From Symbiodinium kawagutii (taxonomy: Eukaryota; Sar; Dinophyceae; Suessiales; Symbiodiniaceae): a stretch of DNA of 64,000 bases. Below, piece by piece: positions 1 through 10,420 of this stretch. The notes beneath the pieces were generated by a model. The model made no database searches and was not told the DNA's origin. It worked only from the letters and a program-made list of their open reading frames with translations. The DNA lies in assembly GCA_009767595.1 (NCBI GenBank), contig VSDK01004644.1, forward strand, positions 69,192 to 133,191, given 5' to 3'. A program made the position numbers and the translations under genes. Numbering within the stretch: position 1 is the first letter of the stretch; every line of letters starts with the position of its first letter.

Positions 1-611
1 CGTATGCCGTCTTCGCGTCGGCCAAAAAACCCGCGGCCAACGCCAAGGCCGCAGCCATCCGCAAGGCCTTGGTCAATGGCCTGCGGCCAAGCTGAGACGC
101 CTCTCACTTAGCACCTCGCAGTCCCCTTAAAGGGGAACAGTGCATTTTCGCATCAAAGGTTGCAGAGCTACAGGAAAAAAACTGCTTTTGATCCTGGCTG
201 TTTGATCCTGAGCCTTCGCCAAGCAGTTTTTAGATTGGACACCAGTTGAACAGCAAATTCTTAATGAATTTCATTGAATTTCTTAGTTGAACAACTTGGC
301 TATATAATCTTCAAGTGTCACCGGACCTTTGGAGCTCCTGGCAGGCTCATCGGGTGGCCCTTCAGGCGGCCTGCGAGACCGACCCCTCAGCCAATGCAGG
401 GCACGGCCTGGGCAGCCCAGAACGGCGAGGGAGGCTGTTTGTACCTCTAAGGCTGTAGATACCATGGTAGCGGAACTCCACTTTTGGCGAGGTTGAATTG
501 TAGGGGGAGTGGATTTCACATTTGTGGATGATTTAGATTTCAGCGATCCAATGCTGATCTGTGGAATCAGTGGAATCTTGTTTGTGAAATTAGTTTGAAG
601 GAGGCCCTGAC

Positions 612-1425
612 ATGAGTGGATGCAAATTCGACCTGCCGTCAAGCAGGGGCTATGTTGGACCCAAACTCTGCCCTAGAACACCTCCATGGTGCAAAGCCGA
701 AAGTGATTGCTTGCTATCCTTGGTGAAGTGTATTTGCCTTGATCGCATCATGATTGGCCAACTACAATGCTCAAACTTTCTGCCAGTTGCGACTCGTTGC
801 CCAACCAATTGGCTGACTTGCCACCCAGAGGTGACCCTACGCGTGGACAATTCCTTCGCCGTGAGCTTGGCCGGTGCCAAGTTGCCTCAGCCCACACCGC
901 TGCCGACGTTCAGTTTCCCTGTGGCGTCCCTTGGCCAAGTTCACTCAGCAATGGATGTGGAAGTTGGGAGTCATACCATGGAGTTCCACCTCAACCCCAG
1001 CTGAACATTTGCAGGATGGGGCTGCCCCCTATTTATGGACCATGCTCCTTTACCCAGTCTAAGAATTCTGGGAGGAGATGCCAAAGTACCCTTTCGAGAT
1101 GGTTGTTTGAACTGATCCAGACAGGCTTACTTTGCCATCAAGGCTCCTTGTGCATCCATACTGTGCCGGCACCGCAGCCCTCCTCAGGCTGCAAGTGAAT
1201 GATGCCCTTGTGGTGCCATCGGATCAGGATGCCGACTGGTTGCTGTCCGGTCTGACCCTGCCAAGCCGACCTGCTTTGGGGCCACAGGTTGAGTTGGTGC
1301 TGAAACCTCTGGTTCTGCTTGGGAATCACAGCCTGCCTTGCTGGCAGGTTGTCAGACCAGACGGGCTCGACCCTGAAACACCTGGGAGCTGGGTGGGTTC
1401 CTCAGAGACACAGGATGAACAATGA
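612..1425 (+). pseudogene. Coding-like block of unknown family, interrupted by stops and a frameshift
   Basis: The frame from 612 runs to a TGA at 1002-1004. From about 780 it reads like real protein, with alternating hydrophobic and polar residues typical of beta structure (for example EVTLRVDNSFAVSLAG). The same frame continues sensibly past the TGA to another TGA near 1110. The next frame then carries on to the stop at 1423-1425, including ALLRLQVNDALVVPSDQD and a Pro/Leu-rich segment. I do not recognise the family. It could be a decayed gene, exons separated by very short introns, or a real gene with assembly indels. Coding-like sequence resumes after 1425 (roughly 1430-1530) and in the block at 1562, so the unit is probably longer. 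No signal peptide or transmembrane span is obvious. Confidence 0.35.
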
Positions 1426-1561
1426 CGAAGTGCTCGAAGTGCACAGATCACCAGGCCTTTGCTGTTGAACTTCACGAAGGGCAATGACGGCGGGGCTCTC
1501 AAGGGCTCCTTAGGGTCCCCTCATTTTTTGGATGTGAAATGTCCGTGAACAAATAGCAGCT

Positions 1562-1765
1562 CTGTTGAACGGAACTTTGCACATGAAAGGCGCATCCCCG
1601 AGCAATCTTGTCATTTGGAGGTCTCTGAACACGGGCACATACCGAGATGGAAGCACCCCAGCGGTTCCATTCGACCTTGTTGCAGATGTCACCCCAGACC
1701 AAGGGCTCGAGTTGGCTTTCTCATCCATTTTGCAGGCTGGCTCAGAAACCTGGGACACCTTTGGT
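1562..1765 (+). CDS. Candidate exon, unknown protein (continuation of the 0.6-1.4 kb block)
   Basis: The open frame through 1565-1795 reads as ordered protein (LVIWRSLNTGTYRDGS, then PFDLVADVTPDQGLELAF). A GTGAG donor-like site follows GSETWDTFG at about 1762, so the exon may end there rather than at the TAG at 1793-1795. No family recognised. Support is reading-frame quality, the donor-like site and position after the 612-1425 block on the same strand. Confidence 0.35.
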
Positions 1766-2159
1766 GAGATTTGTCCCGGCAAAGTGAAACCTTAGGAGAT
1801 CTTGGGTTCAAACTTCAACAAGGGATGCAATTGAAAGCAATTTTGGGGAAATCGCTAGTGCGTTATTCGTCATTTATCCAAATTCCTCTATAGTTCAATG
1901 TGATATCAACCTCATCACAGAGCATTTTGGGTTCTTTGCTGGTCATATTCATGCTGCTCCGTCGCAAGCGTGGGATGTAAGGGGGGGCAAAGGGGAGGCA
2001 ATAGCGTAAGGTTCCGGAGGTCTGCCCAAATAACCAGGACCCATGCTGGGCTCATGTTAGGTTTGTATTGGGTCGATATCGAGGTGATGCCAAGTCAGGT
2101 CTCTCTTGACCTTCGGCATAGACTAGTACTGTGGCTATGTTCATCAAGTTGGCTTTATC

Positions 2160-2669
2160 TTGGCCTGGTGCCCATATTGGGATCCTGTCAGTGAAGTTGG
2201 GCTCAACATTAAGCGCATGTTCGACGCGAAATCGCCCAGGTGGTGCAAATCCTGCCGAAAAGTCTACTATCAAAAAATCTCTCACAACCAGAGGATTCTA
2301 GAGCGAAAACGTACCCCCAGCTGTACCACAGTTTGCTTATGGCATCAGGAGCTCACACCCCAAGCAACTTCGGTGGCTGCAACGGTTCATTTTTCCAGTG
2401 CGGCTGGGAGGCCCGAGAACTGCAGATCCTCAATGCGCGACACATCACCCTGCGCCAGAATGCTGCGATTGATGCGAATGTGCCTGGGACATCCTGGGAC
2501 ACCAACTCGAGGAGATACCAAATTGGATGACCATGGCACTGTAGCACTGGTAGCTCTGGTTGAGGGACGATGGCTAAGTGGCACCCATCAACTGGTCATT
2601 GGGAGTGATCAACTCTGCTGGTCCCCAACTGTTGAGGGTCTGTCCTGGGATGGACCGGGAATATCGCAG
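2160..2669 (+). CDS. Candidate exon, unknown protein
   Basis: A 172-codon open frame. The 3' half (about 2526-2669) is the most protein-like, including HGTVALVALVEGRWLSGTHQ. It ends at a CGCAG|GTTTC donor-like border near 2668, just before the frame's stop. The 5' half overlaps another open frame (2240-2530) that also looks plausible (CGWEARELQILNARHITL), so a frame change or an intron may lie around 2530. Function unknown. Confidence 0.3.
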
Positions 2670-2955
2670 GTTTCATAGCTGGGAGATCCTCATTTCCAGT
2701 TGGAACGTGCGCCAACCCGTGGTTTTTTCACAGGTGGCAAATCTCATGGCCGATGAGATCATGGCCCACCAAGGAGCGTCCCAGACTCAGGTTATGACAT
2801 GGCTATGATGTGCAGGTAATCTATGAATGCAGATGATGCTTGGAATATCATAGTCTCTAAGCCACCATCCAAAGATCTGTGGGATTTTGACCGGCAGTTT
2901 TTGTTTGACCCGACTTTTCTCTTCCTCACTTTGCTCTCTGTTCGTGCAAACACAG

Positions 2956-3118
2956 GGGCTTTCAGATCAGCTGGCTTAGTTGATCTGAGGCTCGGACAGG
3001 GCGAAGGAGTCTTCAAAATGCAGGCGAAGAAGGTGGTCCTTGGTAGTGGCCGTCTCCGTGCTGGATTCATCATAGCCGAGGAGGAGCCTCCTGGGTGCCG
3101 ATTTCGAATGAGGTTGTG
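2956..3118 (+). CDS. Candidate exon, unknown protein
   Basis: Preceded by an acceptor-like GCAAACACAG ending at 2955. The frame then reads GAFRSAGLVDLRLGQGEG, followed by a Lys/Arg-rich stretch and AGFIIAEEEPPG, up to the TGA at 3117-3119. The hydrophobic pattern and codon use look coding; the AT-rich DNA just after (3160-3240, repeats of CAAACTATAT) does not. No family recognised. Confidence 0.4.
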
Positions 3119-3277
3119 AGATCTGTGAAGAGTTGCTGACAGGGCATTGAAATGCATTGAACACCTACATCAAACTATATCAAACAATATCAAACTATAT
3201 CATCATCAAACTATTTGAATCTATTTGATACATTCTGATCCCATATGAAGTGCACTCATGTTGAAGATACACTGCAG

Positions 3278-3379
3278 GTGACTCTTGTCCAGCACCGTTC
3301 CCAGGATTTGGTCATCAAGCGCGGTAGCCGCCTGCAGGCTGAGCGGGTGCTAGCAAACCAACCGCTTTCAGCGAATTGA
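3278..3379 (+). CDS. Candidate terminal exon, unknown protein
   Basis: An acceptor-like ACTGCAG ends at 3277. The following frame reads VTLVQHRSQDLVIKRGS and RLQAERVLANQPLSAN, with a TGA at 3377-3379. The short length, clean acceptor and protein-like reading suggest a last exon of the unknown gene that begins upstream. No motif identified. Confidence 0.35.
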   Translation: MTLVQHRSQDLVIKRGSRLQAERVLANQPLSAN

Positions 3380-4591
3380 AACCAATATGACAAGGCTGTG
3401 TAGCACAGATGAAGACATCCGGATCACCTAAGCTTCAGAGATAAACAATTACCACCAGTGATCTCAACCATCAACCAGTACCGGATTATCAAGAACATCT
3501 TTTGGTTTTCCGGGATTTGTCAGACTGAAGAGGTCATAGTGATGAAAACGCTCGGCAATAGCATGCCAGTCCAGCCAACGTCGCTGTGATCAGCTTCCAG
3601 TTCGATTGCTTCATCCTCAGTTGTTGCGTGTCTTGTGGAACAGAACTTGACTTTTTGTGTCTTCATGTGCTGTCTGTTTGCAGGGTGTTAGGGTAGGTTT
3701 CAAGCTATGGCAGCCAAAGTCATGAGCCTGCGCTTTCCAACCGTTGCCTCAAACCTTGAGGACAAGTCCCTGTGATGGTTTCCTCTCGACCATGGATCCT
3801 TCAAACCAAAGCTGGTTTGACAACGTGAGCTTTGACATCATGCTTGCCAGCAGGCCCGCTCTGAAGTGCTTGGGAAGGCGGAGAGGGCAGGATGCCCCAG
3901 GTTATTGACGCTCCAATATGAACAACTGATCATGACTCAGGATAGTTACAACCCCCATGGCAAGTGGAGATACCCAGCAAAAGGTCCACCCATAGATTGA
4001 TGCACCACGCTGGAAAGCGATTCATTTCTGGACTGCCAGAATGTTCAAGTATACCCACCTTTTGAAAGCACGACATTGCACATCGTTGCACCAAGATGTG
4101 GTGTGAGGAAATGCCTGTTCCATCATAGTTCTTGCAGGAGCGGGAGCATCATTGTGGAAGATGAAGCTGAGATTTATGTCTCGTGCTGAATATGAAGATA
4201 CGTTGGATCTTTGCAGATCAAAGGTTTAAGGCTGGAAGATGTGAAGGTGATAATTTACAATCGCACTTCAGCTATCGTTTGATTGAGCGATCTAGTGTGG
4301 AAGCCGCTTTCCAAGGCTGGCTCCTTCCTCCTATGCAGCACAAACAATGTCACAGCGGGTTTGCCCAGTCGATATCCAGCTGCAAAAAGCGATCCCAAAC
4401 TCCAACCTGCCGAGATCTTACTCGGTGCAAGAACTACATGACTCAATGACCACAGTGTGATGACTAGATGCTTTTGCTTGATCGCTGAAGTGGTTTGTCA
4501 CTCCTTCCTGTTTCATTTGGAAGACCCTGTGAGGAACAGCGCCCTTGGTGGTAGCAATGCCAATTAGGTTTTTAGAGCACCTCTTACACCA
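3380..4591. other. No confident gene; AT-rich sequence
   Basis: About 1.2 kb without a supported gene. A weak coding-like patch lies near 3772-3900 (reads DPSNQSWFDNVSFDIML). Otherwise there are only short shadow frames. Confidence 0.5.
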
Positions 4592-4622
4592 AACATCACG
4601 AAACATCACGAAACATCACGAA
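4592..4622. repeat. Tandem repeat CATCACGAAA x3
   Basis: Three adjacent copies of the 10-bp unit CATCACGAAA followed by a partial unit, directly before a GC-rich island. Confidence 0.85.
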
Positions 4623-4639
4623 ACTCATCAACTCCAACA

Positions 4640-4860
4640 GTTCTGACGTCTTGGGGAGGCCGCGCCACGAGGTCCGCGGCCTCATCAGCGCGAAAGGCTT
4701 GGGCTGCGCGCCCAATCGAGGTGAAGGCCCCGGTACAGCACCACAGGCAGGGGCCCACAGCTTGCGATGCTGCCCATGCTGTCGTTCCAGGAGGGCTCCT
4801 TTGGTGGTTCCATGTTTGCTAGTTCACCGGTAGCTCTGAGTCCGGAATTTTTGGCAGGGT
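4640..4860 (+). other. GC-rich exon-like island
   Basis: A sharp rise in GC over about 220 bases within AT-rich DNA. One + frame reads LPMLSFQEGSFGGSMFASS and then PVALSPEFLAGC. Two other frames are also open, so the frame is uncertain. It may be an early exon of the glycine-rich gene that follows. Confidence 0.25.
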
Positions 4861-5050
4861 GCTCGTGGAGACGGTCCGTTCGTAGATGGTTTGTCAGATG
4901 AACCAGCTTCTTCAAAGCTAGATATGCAGCAGTTGACTTTTACTTCAAAAAGTGGTCGTTGATCTTGCGAAACAGGTTCAAGCCAGCAACGCCCGCAAAG
5001 GAGGTGGGCCTTCAAAGCTGGACGGTCAGATTTTACCTCAACTTCTGAAG

Positions 5051-5260
5051 AGTTTTTCTCTCTCCCTCTCTCTCCTCAAACATTTTCTCTCCCCTATCCT
5101 TCAATCATCTTTAATCTCTTTCTTCTATTGTCCATCGTCTATTGTTCTTTCATTCTATATTCTCTATCATTCTCTATTATTCTTTATTCATTCTATATTC
5201 TCTCTTATTCTTTATTCCTATCTCTCTCTCTTTCTCTCTATCTCTCTCTTCGAGTCTCCA
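5051..5260. repeat. Pyrimidine-rich low-complexity tract (CT/TTCTA)
   Basis: A nearly pure pyrimidine strand made of CTCTCTCC, TTCTCTATTATTC and TATCTCTCTCTC words. Open frames across it (Leu/Ser/Tyr-rich) are composition artefacts. It ends close to a coding-like exon at about 5300 and could serve as an extended polypyrimidine tract before an acceptor. Confidence 0.8.
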
Positions 5261-5299
5261 ACAGACAGCGCCACAGTGTAGAGACAGCGTCCCTTCTGA

Positions 5300-5445
5300 G
5301 GCAACGAGCTCACCTGTGGCGGTGGAGGTGGAGGACATTGTGGCAATGGTGGCGATGGAGTTCGGAACCGATCCCATAGCCGTTGTGTTGGCACAGGAGG
5401 TGCGCTCACATGGCGCGTCAATACATTTGGAACTTGCATCAGTGT
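5300..5445 (+). CDS. Candidate glycine-rich exon 1
   Basis: The frame starting near 5310 reads TCGGGGGGHCGNGGDG and continues GTGGALTWRVNTFGTCIS. The Gly-rich run followed by a short beta-like strand is the same pattern as the islands at 6.3, 7.5 and 8.3 kb. Other frames are open but are Val/Met- or Trp-rich shadows of the GGN codons. Borders uncertain. Confidence 0.35.
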
Positions 5446-6067
5446 AAGCTTGGTCCAAAGTACCGCAGAAATTTTCGGTCCCTGACGAAAACTGACGACT
5501 ATGAAGCGTTGGGAGTTGGAGGCCGTGTGCACGAAGCCAGGTCATATGTACGACGGTTGGTGGACCTCCGAAACAGTTGCAGACTTGGATTGCGATGTGC
5601 TGCTTGGTGGGTTACACACGAATGGTTACACTCCGGTTACACTTGGATTGTCCGAAAAATGTTGCTTGGTCTCGTCCTTGGAAAAGTCCTGTGACTAGGA
5701 GGATGAGAGTTTCATCCTCCCCACAGATGGCAGTGTCAATGATATGATGATAGGCTTAGGTGACCGCCTTCATCACCTGACACATCTTCAGAATCTGCAT
5801 GAAGCCTCACCTGCACCTCTGATATTTGGTAAGTAATTGACAATAGCAATCCTGTTTGGGATATTGTCATCAGATATCATGTCCGTATCTACATGAGAAT
5901 CTCTATCAAAAAACATATAATGCATAAACTTACACGCACATGATAGACAAAAGACAATGCATTTTTGATTTTCAGTCGTAGATTTGATTTCCTTTTACAA
6001 CACGGACAAACAACCATCAAAGTCCCAACCGGTGCTGTCTGTTTTTGCTTATCTCTAAACAACACAT

Positions 6068-6215
6068 TTGAAGGCTGTGGCAGCTGAGGCGGGCAGCGCC
6101 CAGATTTCCAGAGTGCCCACATGGTCGGCCAGTGGTGGGATTCTCGGAGGGCGATTTTGCTTCAGAGTTTTGGCTGTCTTGGGATCGCATAGGAACAGGC
6201 AGATGTTCATAGATG
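6068..6215 (+). CDS. Candidate glycine-rich-family exon
   Basis: The frame at 6068 reads KAVAAEAGSAQISRVPTW, then SASGGILGGRFCFRVLAVLG. The second part matches the Gly-Gly-then-strand pattern of the neighbouring islands. It is GC-richer than the flanks. Exact splice sites not resolved. Confidence 0.35.
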
Positions 6216-6343
6216 ATCAATTTTTTGGATCAATGATTTCCCACAAACAATTTCATGGATGATCATTTCATGGATAATTCACCACTATTGTGGGAGCAAA
6301 CCAAGAAACAGCCAGATGTGCACGATTTTGACGCATGTTCCCA

Positions 6344-6425
6344 GGTGGTGGAGGTGATTCTGCCGGTGCTGGCGGGGGCATCATTTGGATCCAGACAGCG
6401 GTGGCAGCCTTGGGCTTGAAATGTA
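6344..6425 (+). CDS. Candidate glycine-rich-family exon
   Basis: The best frame reads GGGGDSAGAGGGIIWIQ, then TAVAALGLK. This is the clearest example of the Gly-rich turn followed by the hydrophobic IIWI strand. It is a small GC-rich island; a CCCAGGTGG sequence at the 5' edge could be the acceptor. Confidence 0.4.
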
Positions 6426-6429
6426 GGCA

Positions 6430-7090
6430 TGGCTCCCAATGGTTGGTGTATTAGCCAGCGTTTGGATTATCTTGATATAGATGATTGGAGCAACTATCCA
6501 CATTGGTCTACGTTGCTTCCAGTAGCACAATTGCAGTTCAACGTGCAGAGTATGTTGGGCCTCTGTGTTCATGTCGCATCATATGCTGTGATGCAATTGT
6601 AAAATGGCAATTGATATCCCACCATCGGACCGTGGAAGTACTTGTGTGGCAATATGCTTGATCAAGGAAATTGTGATGAAAGCTCCTTTTTTTTTCTGTC
6701 AAATATTTTAAATCCATCTCTCCCTGTCTCTCTTCTCTGCATGCTGGGCTTTGGAAAAGGTCCTTTGAGCCGCACAATGTTTAAATGCCCGGCATCTGTG
6801 GTGTATCTCTGTGCGATGTAGCGCACTATCAGCATAGCATCATACTTGCAACTGTAATGATGACAGATGATGACATATGGCCAGGAGAGGCTTGTGGGCA
6901 GCCACGACAAACCAGTGGAGAGTGGTCTTTTGTGATGAGCACATGCATTTTTTGCATCTATTAATAATCTATGAATCTATGGATAATCTATTGACAATCT
7001 ATTAGCAATTTATTGCAACTTTAATATTAATCAAACTTCATAATCTATTTATCATATATTGCTACAATTAATCTATTACAATCTACTGCA
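6430..7090. other. Intron-like AT-rich sequence
   Basis: No coding-like frame on either strand that I can defend. Near 6955-7075 there are repeated words such as AATCTATTGACAATCTATT. Confidence 0.5.
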
Positions 7091-7095
7091 ACTGT

Positions 7096-7200
7096 TCCTA
7101 TGTGGTTCTGTAGTTTGTGCGTTTGAGGTCTTGCACATGCCTTCCAATAGCACCAGCATCTCAGCCAGTGGCGAGGTGGGGATGTGGTTCACAGGGTCCA
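7096..7200 (+). CDS. Candidate glycine-rich-family exon
   Basis: The frame reads LCGSVVCAFEVLHMPS and then NSTSISASGEVGMWF. GSV followed by a strand, then SISASGEVG, fits the repeated ectodomain unit seen in the other islands (Gly-rich turn, strand, I-S-A-x-G). Flanks are strongly AT-rich. Confidence 0.4.
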
Positions 7201-7497
7201 TGTGGTCCATGGTTTGGGTTGTATGGTTGATGTATTGGGGAGACATCCTCCATGCCATCTGGAAGCCATCCCAAATCCCACCTTGTTCCTTGCCTCACGT
7301 CCTGCTGATCAGCCATCATGAAACCATTGCTTCTTAGCCCACAACAGAATGGACTCGAGAAGACCTTGTGATCATGACTTCGTTATTGTAAAAGATTTGA
7401 TGCGAACAAAGCCAGTGGTTTCCTTTCAAGAGAACCAGTTTTGAACGTTTTGAAGCCACTCGTGTCGCAGTAAGTTTGTACCTGGTTGCACTCTGGA

Positions 7498-7640
7498 AAG
7501 GACGCGGTGCCCCGAGTAGACGGTGGTGATGGTTCTGGCGGCGGTGCTGGCGGAAGTGTGATCATCAACGTGACTGTCGTGAATGGCAGCTCTGATATTG
7601 AGGCGGGGCAATTCGTTGACGGTTGCAGATGGGATATGAA
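7498..7640 (+). CDS. Candidate glycine-rich-family exon
   Basis: The frame reads VDGGDGSGGGAGGSVII, then NVTVVNGSSDIEAGQF. It has the full Gly-rich turn, a beta strand and an NGSS glycosylation-type sequon, as expected for an extracellular repeat. One of the strongest islands of the set. Confidence 0.45.
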
Positions 7641-7659
7641 AACAACAGAAGCTAGGCGG

Positions 7660-8230
7660 CTGTAGGCATGGCACTAGGCATGTCAGCATGTCCCAGTGGA
7701 TTTTGATCACCAGCTATGGCTGCTGGGTTTGGTATGAGATCATCTCCGCTGAGAATGTGTTGTAATAATGCTGTAATTTGTTTGTAACTTGGTACATGTA
7801 TGCACTGTAACAAGTCTAGAGCAATTAGAAGCTGAAAACCTATCGATTTGAGATCCAAAGTGACAATCCAACCTTGCTTCTACTATTCAAACAATTGGTG
7901 CTTTGCAAACTCAAAGAGCAGGGTGCTTTACCATTGTGGATCTTGCATTCTGAACCATCATCAAGCGACATGAGCCAATACTAACCATCAACCATTTATA
8001 CATACCGTATGTAGATAGATGATAGCCCATATGTCCCATAGCCATCATATGTAGCCGTCATCAACCGTCACCACTATCAAGTAATAGGGGTCAATGATAA
8101 TGCATGGTAATTGATTAATAGTAGTAAATTTATCGCCCACGATAATGATTAATGATATCAAAGCAATGCTGATTCATGATTAATCAAAGCAATGGTAGTA
8201 AAATTGATCATGAAATCAAGCAATGGTGAT
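7660..8230. other. Intron-like low-complexity AT-rich sequence
   Basis: AT-rich with many ATCA/GATGATT words, especially 7960-8230. No supported gene on either strand. Confidence 0.5.
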
Positions 8231-8261
8231 TAATGATAGTTATCAGGATGCCATCAGCACC

Positions 8262-8375
8262 AACCGCACGACCAGGCCTCCGGAGGACGAGGTGGTGGTT
8301 GTATAGGCGCAAGCTCACTGCACCCTTCGCGTGGGACCAGGGTCTAGACTTCGGATTGATGGTTGAAGTGGTTGG
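8262..8375 (+). CDS. Candidate glycine-rich-family exon
   Basis: The frame through 8262-8354 reads HDQASGGRGGGCIGASS and ends at TAG shortly after. A second frame (LRRTRWWLYRRK) is a shadow of the GGN codons. The ASGGRGGGCIGAS string fits the repeat pattern of the neighbours. Confidence 0.35.
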
Positions 8376-8810
8376 TGAACAAGCCACCATCGACCATCCG
8401 TGGTTGTTAATCGTGGTGAACTCGCGAACCATTCGTGGTTGTTAGCCATGGTTATCTATGAATAGTACATTTGGTCCATTTTCCTATTTTGGTACTATTC
8501 ATCATGGGGCATCAGTAAAATCATACTTAGCCACCCTTATTCATAGTAGTACGTAGTTACTTGTTATGATCATATGTCATTTGGCCGGTTGTGAAGCAAA
8601 GGGGATGGTAAGAAGATCTAAGAATCAACACGAAGCAAGATCTATGGCGGACAATCCATGCTTTTGCTATGGTAGATCTCATCATGTTGAATTCAACTCG
8701 TGCAACTTGGGGCACGCCAACAAGGAGGAAAGTTTATGTGCCAAGTGCTACAAGTACTAAACGAACAATGTGTCATCTTGGACGGACTAGCAGAAAAAGC
8801 TCGTGTTCTT

Positions 8811-8930
8811 TTACATATGGGTGTTTCTCAAACTAGGTGATCCCAAAAATGGCTGGTTACTTTTATAAATAATAGAATATTGGATGATTTGGGGGTCCCC
8901 TATTTTGAGAAACCACCATATCATATGTAA
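8811..8930. mobile_element. MITE-like inverted-repeat element, family A, copy 1
   Basis: Left end TTACATATGGGTGTTTCTCA and right end TTTGAGAAACCACCATA followed by TCATATGTAA are near-perfect inverted repeats. The next inner segments (GGTGATCCC and GGGGGTCCCC) are also inverted. About 120 bp, no coding capacity. Further copies occur at 9.7, 10.2, 23.0, 25.0 and 52.9 kb, with partial copies at 16.2, 53.1 and 57.2 kb. Confidence 0.65.
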
Positions 8931-8969
8931 AAAACAGGATGATCTTGTGAAGCGACCCCTTGTGGTGAC

Positions 8970-9078
8970 CTCTTTGTGTTGGGACCTGCACCTGTGCAAG
9001 GCGGCGGAGGGGGCGGTGGTGCCATTGGCAGTGCTGGTCCCAATGCCTCTCAGGCCTGGATGTGTGGAGTTGGAGGTT
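8970..9078 (+). CDS. Candidate glycine-rich-family exon
   Basis: The frame reads APVQGGGGGGGAIGSAG, then PNASQAWMCGVGG and a stop at about 9078. An acceptor-like CACCTGTGCAAG precedes the Gly run. It fits the Gly-rich ectodomain repeat. The other frames (Ala/Glu- or Arg-rich) look like shadows. Confidence 0.45.
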
Positions 9079-9269
9079 AACATCAGCGATCACTTCATAG
9101 GCTGCTTAACTATGATACAACTTACTATTATCATAAGTTGCAACTATAGATATCAATTATAGATACAAACAGAGTGATAGCTTACTCTCATACAGTTATG
9201 ATATACCTACTCGGTTTGCGACCATGAACCACTCTTAACAACCATGATAGCTACTATCTACCACCGGTT

Positions 9270-9445
9270 GAGCGCCAGCATTTGGGGCACGGCTTCCGCA
9301 GCACAGGTCTGGGCGGACTACGGTGGCAGCTTGGTGGTCCATGGCGGTGCCGGTGATGCTTCCGTGGCATGCAGGGGCTTCACCGGAGAACGAGGATGCA
9401 CTGGAGAAGCTGGGCGAAAGCTTGGGGATCCTGGGGGATCTTAGG
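9270..9445 (+). CDS. Candidate glycine-rich-family exon
   Basis: The frame reads ADYGGSLVVHGGAGDAS, then ACRGFTGERGCTGEAG, up to a TAG at about 9444. GC-rich island. The Gly content and the appearance of Cys suggest a transition towards the Cys-rich part that follows at 9.8 kb. Confidence 0.35.
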
Positions 9446-9665
9446 ATGTTGAAACAATGATTGGTAGTAATGGTGGATGATGTTCAATGGTGGTTGATGA
9501 TGGTTCATGGTGGTTCATGATCATGTTTGATGGCAATTGTTCAGTAGTTTAGTTGGTTGTTAGCCATTATTTATTTACAATTCTCAATCATTGTTCTCTA
9601 TTATGAACCATTAGGTGGTGTCTAAAACCTTATTAGTTGGTTGTTAGTACCATCATTGACTATTT
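9446..9665. repeat. Low-complexity GGTTGATGATGG-type DNA
   Basis: Dense GGTGGTTGATGATGGTT words, then AT-rich sequence. Non-coding; a typical simple-sequence intron here. Confidence 0.6.
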
Positions 9666-9766
9666 GGTGGTTTCTCAAAATAGAGGTACCCCCAAACTAT
9701 CCTTGATTAGTCATTATTAGCAATAGACCATCCAATTTTGGAAGGTCCCTATTTTGAGAAACCACC
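9666..9766. mobile_element. MITE-like inverted-repeat element, family A, copy 2
   Basis: GGTGGTTTCTCAAAATAGAG at the left and CCTATTTTGAGAAACCACC at the right are inverted repeats of about 19 bp. The inner GGTACCCCC and GGTCCC follow the same pattern. 101 bp, non-coding. Confidence 0.65.
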
Positions 9767-9829
9767 GGTCACCATTGTTCCCCACTGATACGTTAAATGA
9801 TTACAGTTCTTGAAACGAGCACCTGTCCA

Positions 9830-9990
9830 GCCCAGGAATTGCTGCAGCTGGGCGTTGGGGGCTCAGTCGAATCGCTGTTGTCAGTGCGCCGGAACTGTTG
9901 GATGGTCCGAGGTGTGCGCCCCTGGACATGCTGGAATTTTCTGTGCGGAATGTCCAGCGGGAACCTACAATCCGTCAGGGCACCAAAGAG
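9830..9990 (+). CDS. Candidate Cys-rich exon (ephrin-receptor-like, GCC2_GCC3 style)
   Basis: The best frame reads CCQCAGTVGWSEVCAPGH, then AGIFCAECPAGTYNPSG. Cys spacing and the CPAGTYNPS string match the Cys-rich ephrin-type A/B receptor-like repeat found in many protist surface proteins. A CCGTCAG border near 9979 may be the donor side. It follows the Gly-rich exons on the same strand, consistent with an extracellular Cys-rich stalk. Confidence 0.5.
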
Positions 9991-10185
9991 GGTGACGGTT
10001 GCAACAGACTGCTGCTGCACAGGCTGATGGGGGACTCAGTGTCTAGACATTGATGGCGGGATCGTTTAGTTTCTGTTCTCCCATCAAACTTGCGTGGTTT
10101 GTTTGTACATCCATTGTTGAATGTTACTGTTGGGTGATTCACTTTGGATGATTCATGGATATGATTGAGTATGCTTGTACCATTA

Positions 10186-10290
10186 TGGTGGGTTCTCAAG
10201 ATTGGGGCACCCCCAATTATCATTCAATATTAGCTATCTAAAATGTATTAAACCAACTATAACTTTGGGGTCCACCATGCTAAGAAAGCG
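10186..10290. mobile_element. Degenerate family A MITE-like element, copy 3
   Basis: GTGGGTTCTCAAGATTGGGG then CACCCCCAA at the left, and TTTGGGGTCCACCATGCTAA then GAAAGCGCC at the right. The termini are diverged but recognisable and inverted. About 105 bp. Confidence 0.45.
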
Positions 10291-10299
10291 CCTTCTGGG

Positions 10300-10420
10300 T
10301 GATGCTTCACGGTTGAATGGTCGTTCCACTGTCCCTGGTGGTCTGCTTCTGAGGCCATTGGCTCCGTTGAATGTCACGGCCTCGTGCTGGGCTAAGATGT
10401 CACGGATGGTAGGTTGTACT
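10300..10420 (+). CDS. Weak candidate exon
   Basis: A GC-richer stretch in which the frame at 10260-10470 reads TVPGGLLLRPLAPLNVTA. It may be another Gly-rich/beta exon or chance. It is followed at 10445-10550 by GGTGAATGGTAGTGAATGG-type repeats that are clearly non-coding. Confidence 0.2.

Noticed and set aside
5142-5281. Overlapping + frames rich in Ser, Leu, Phe and Tyr that look like membrane spans
   Set aside because: They lie in a pyrimidine-rich low-complexity tract; the hydrophobic residues come from base composition.
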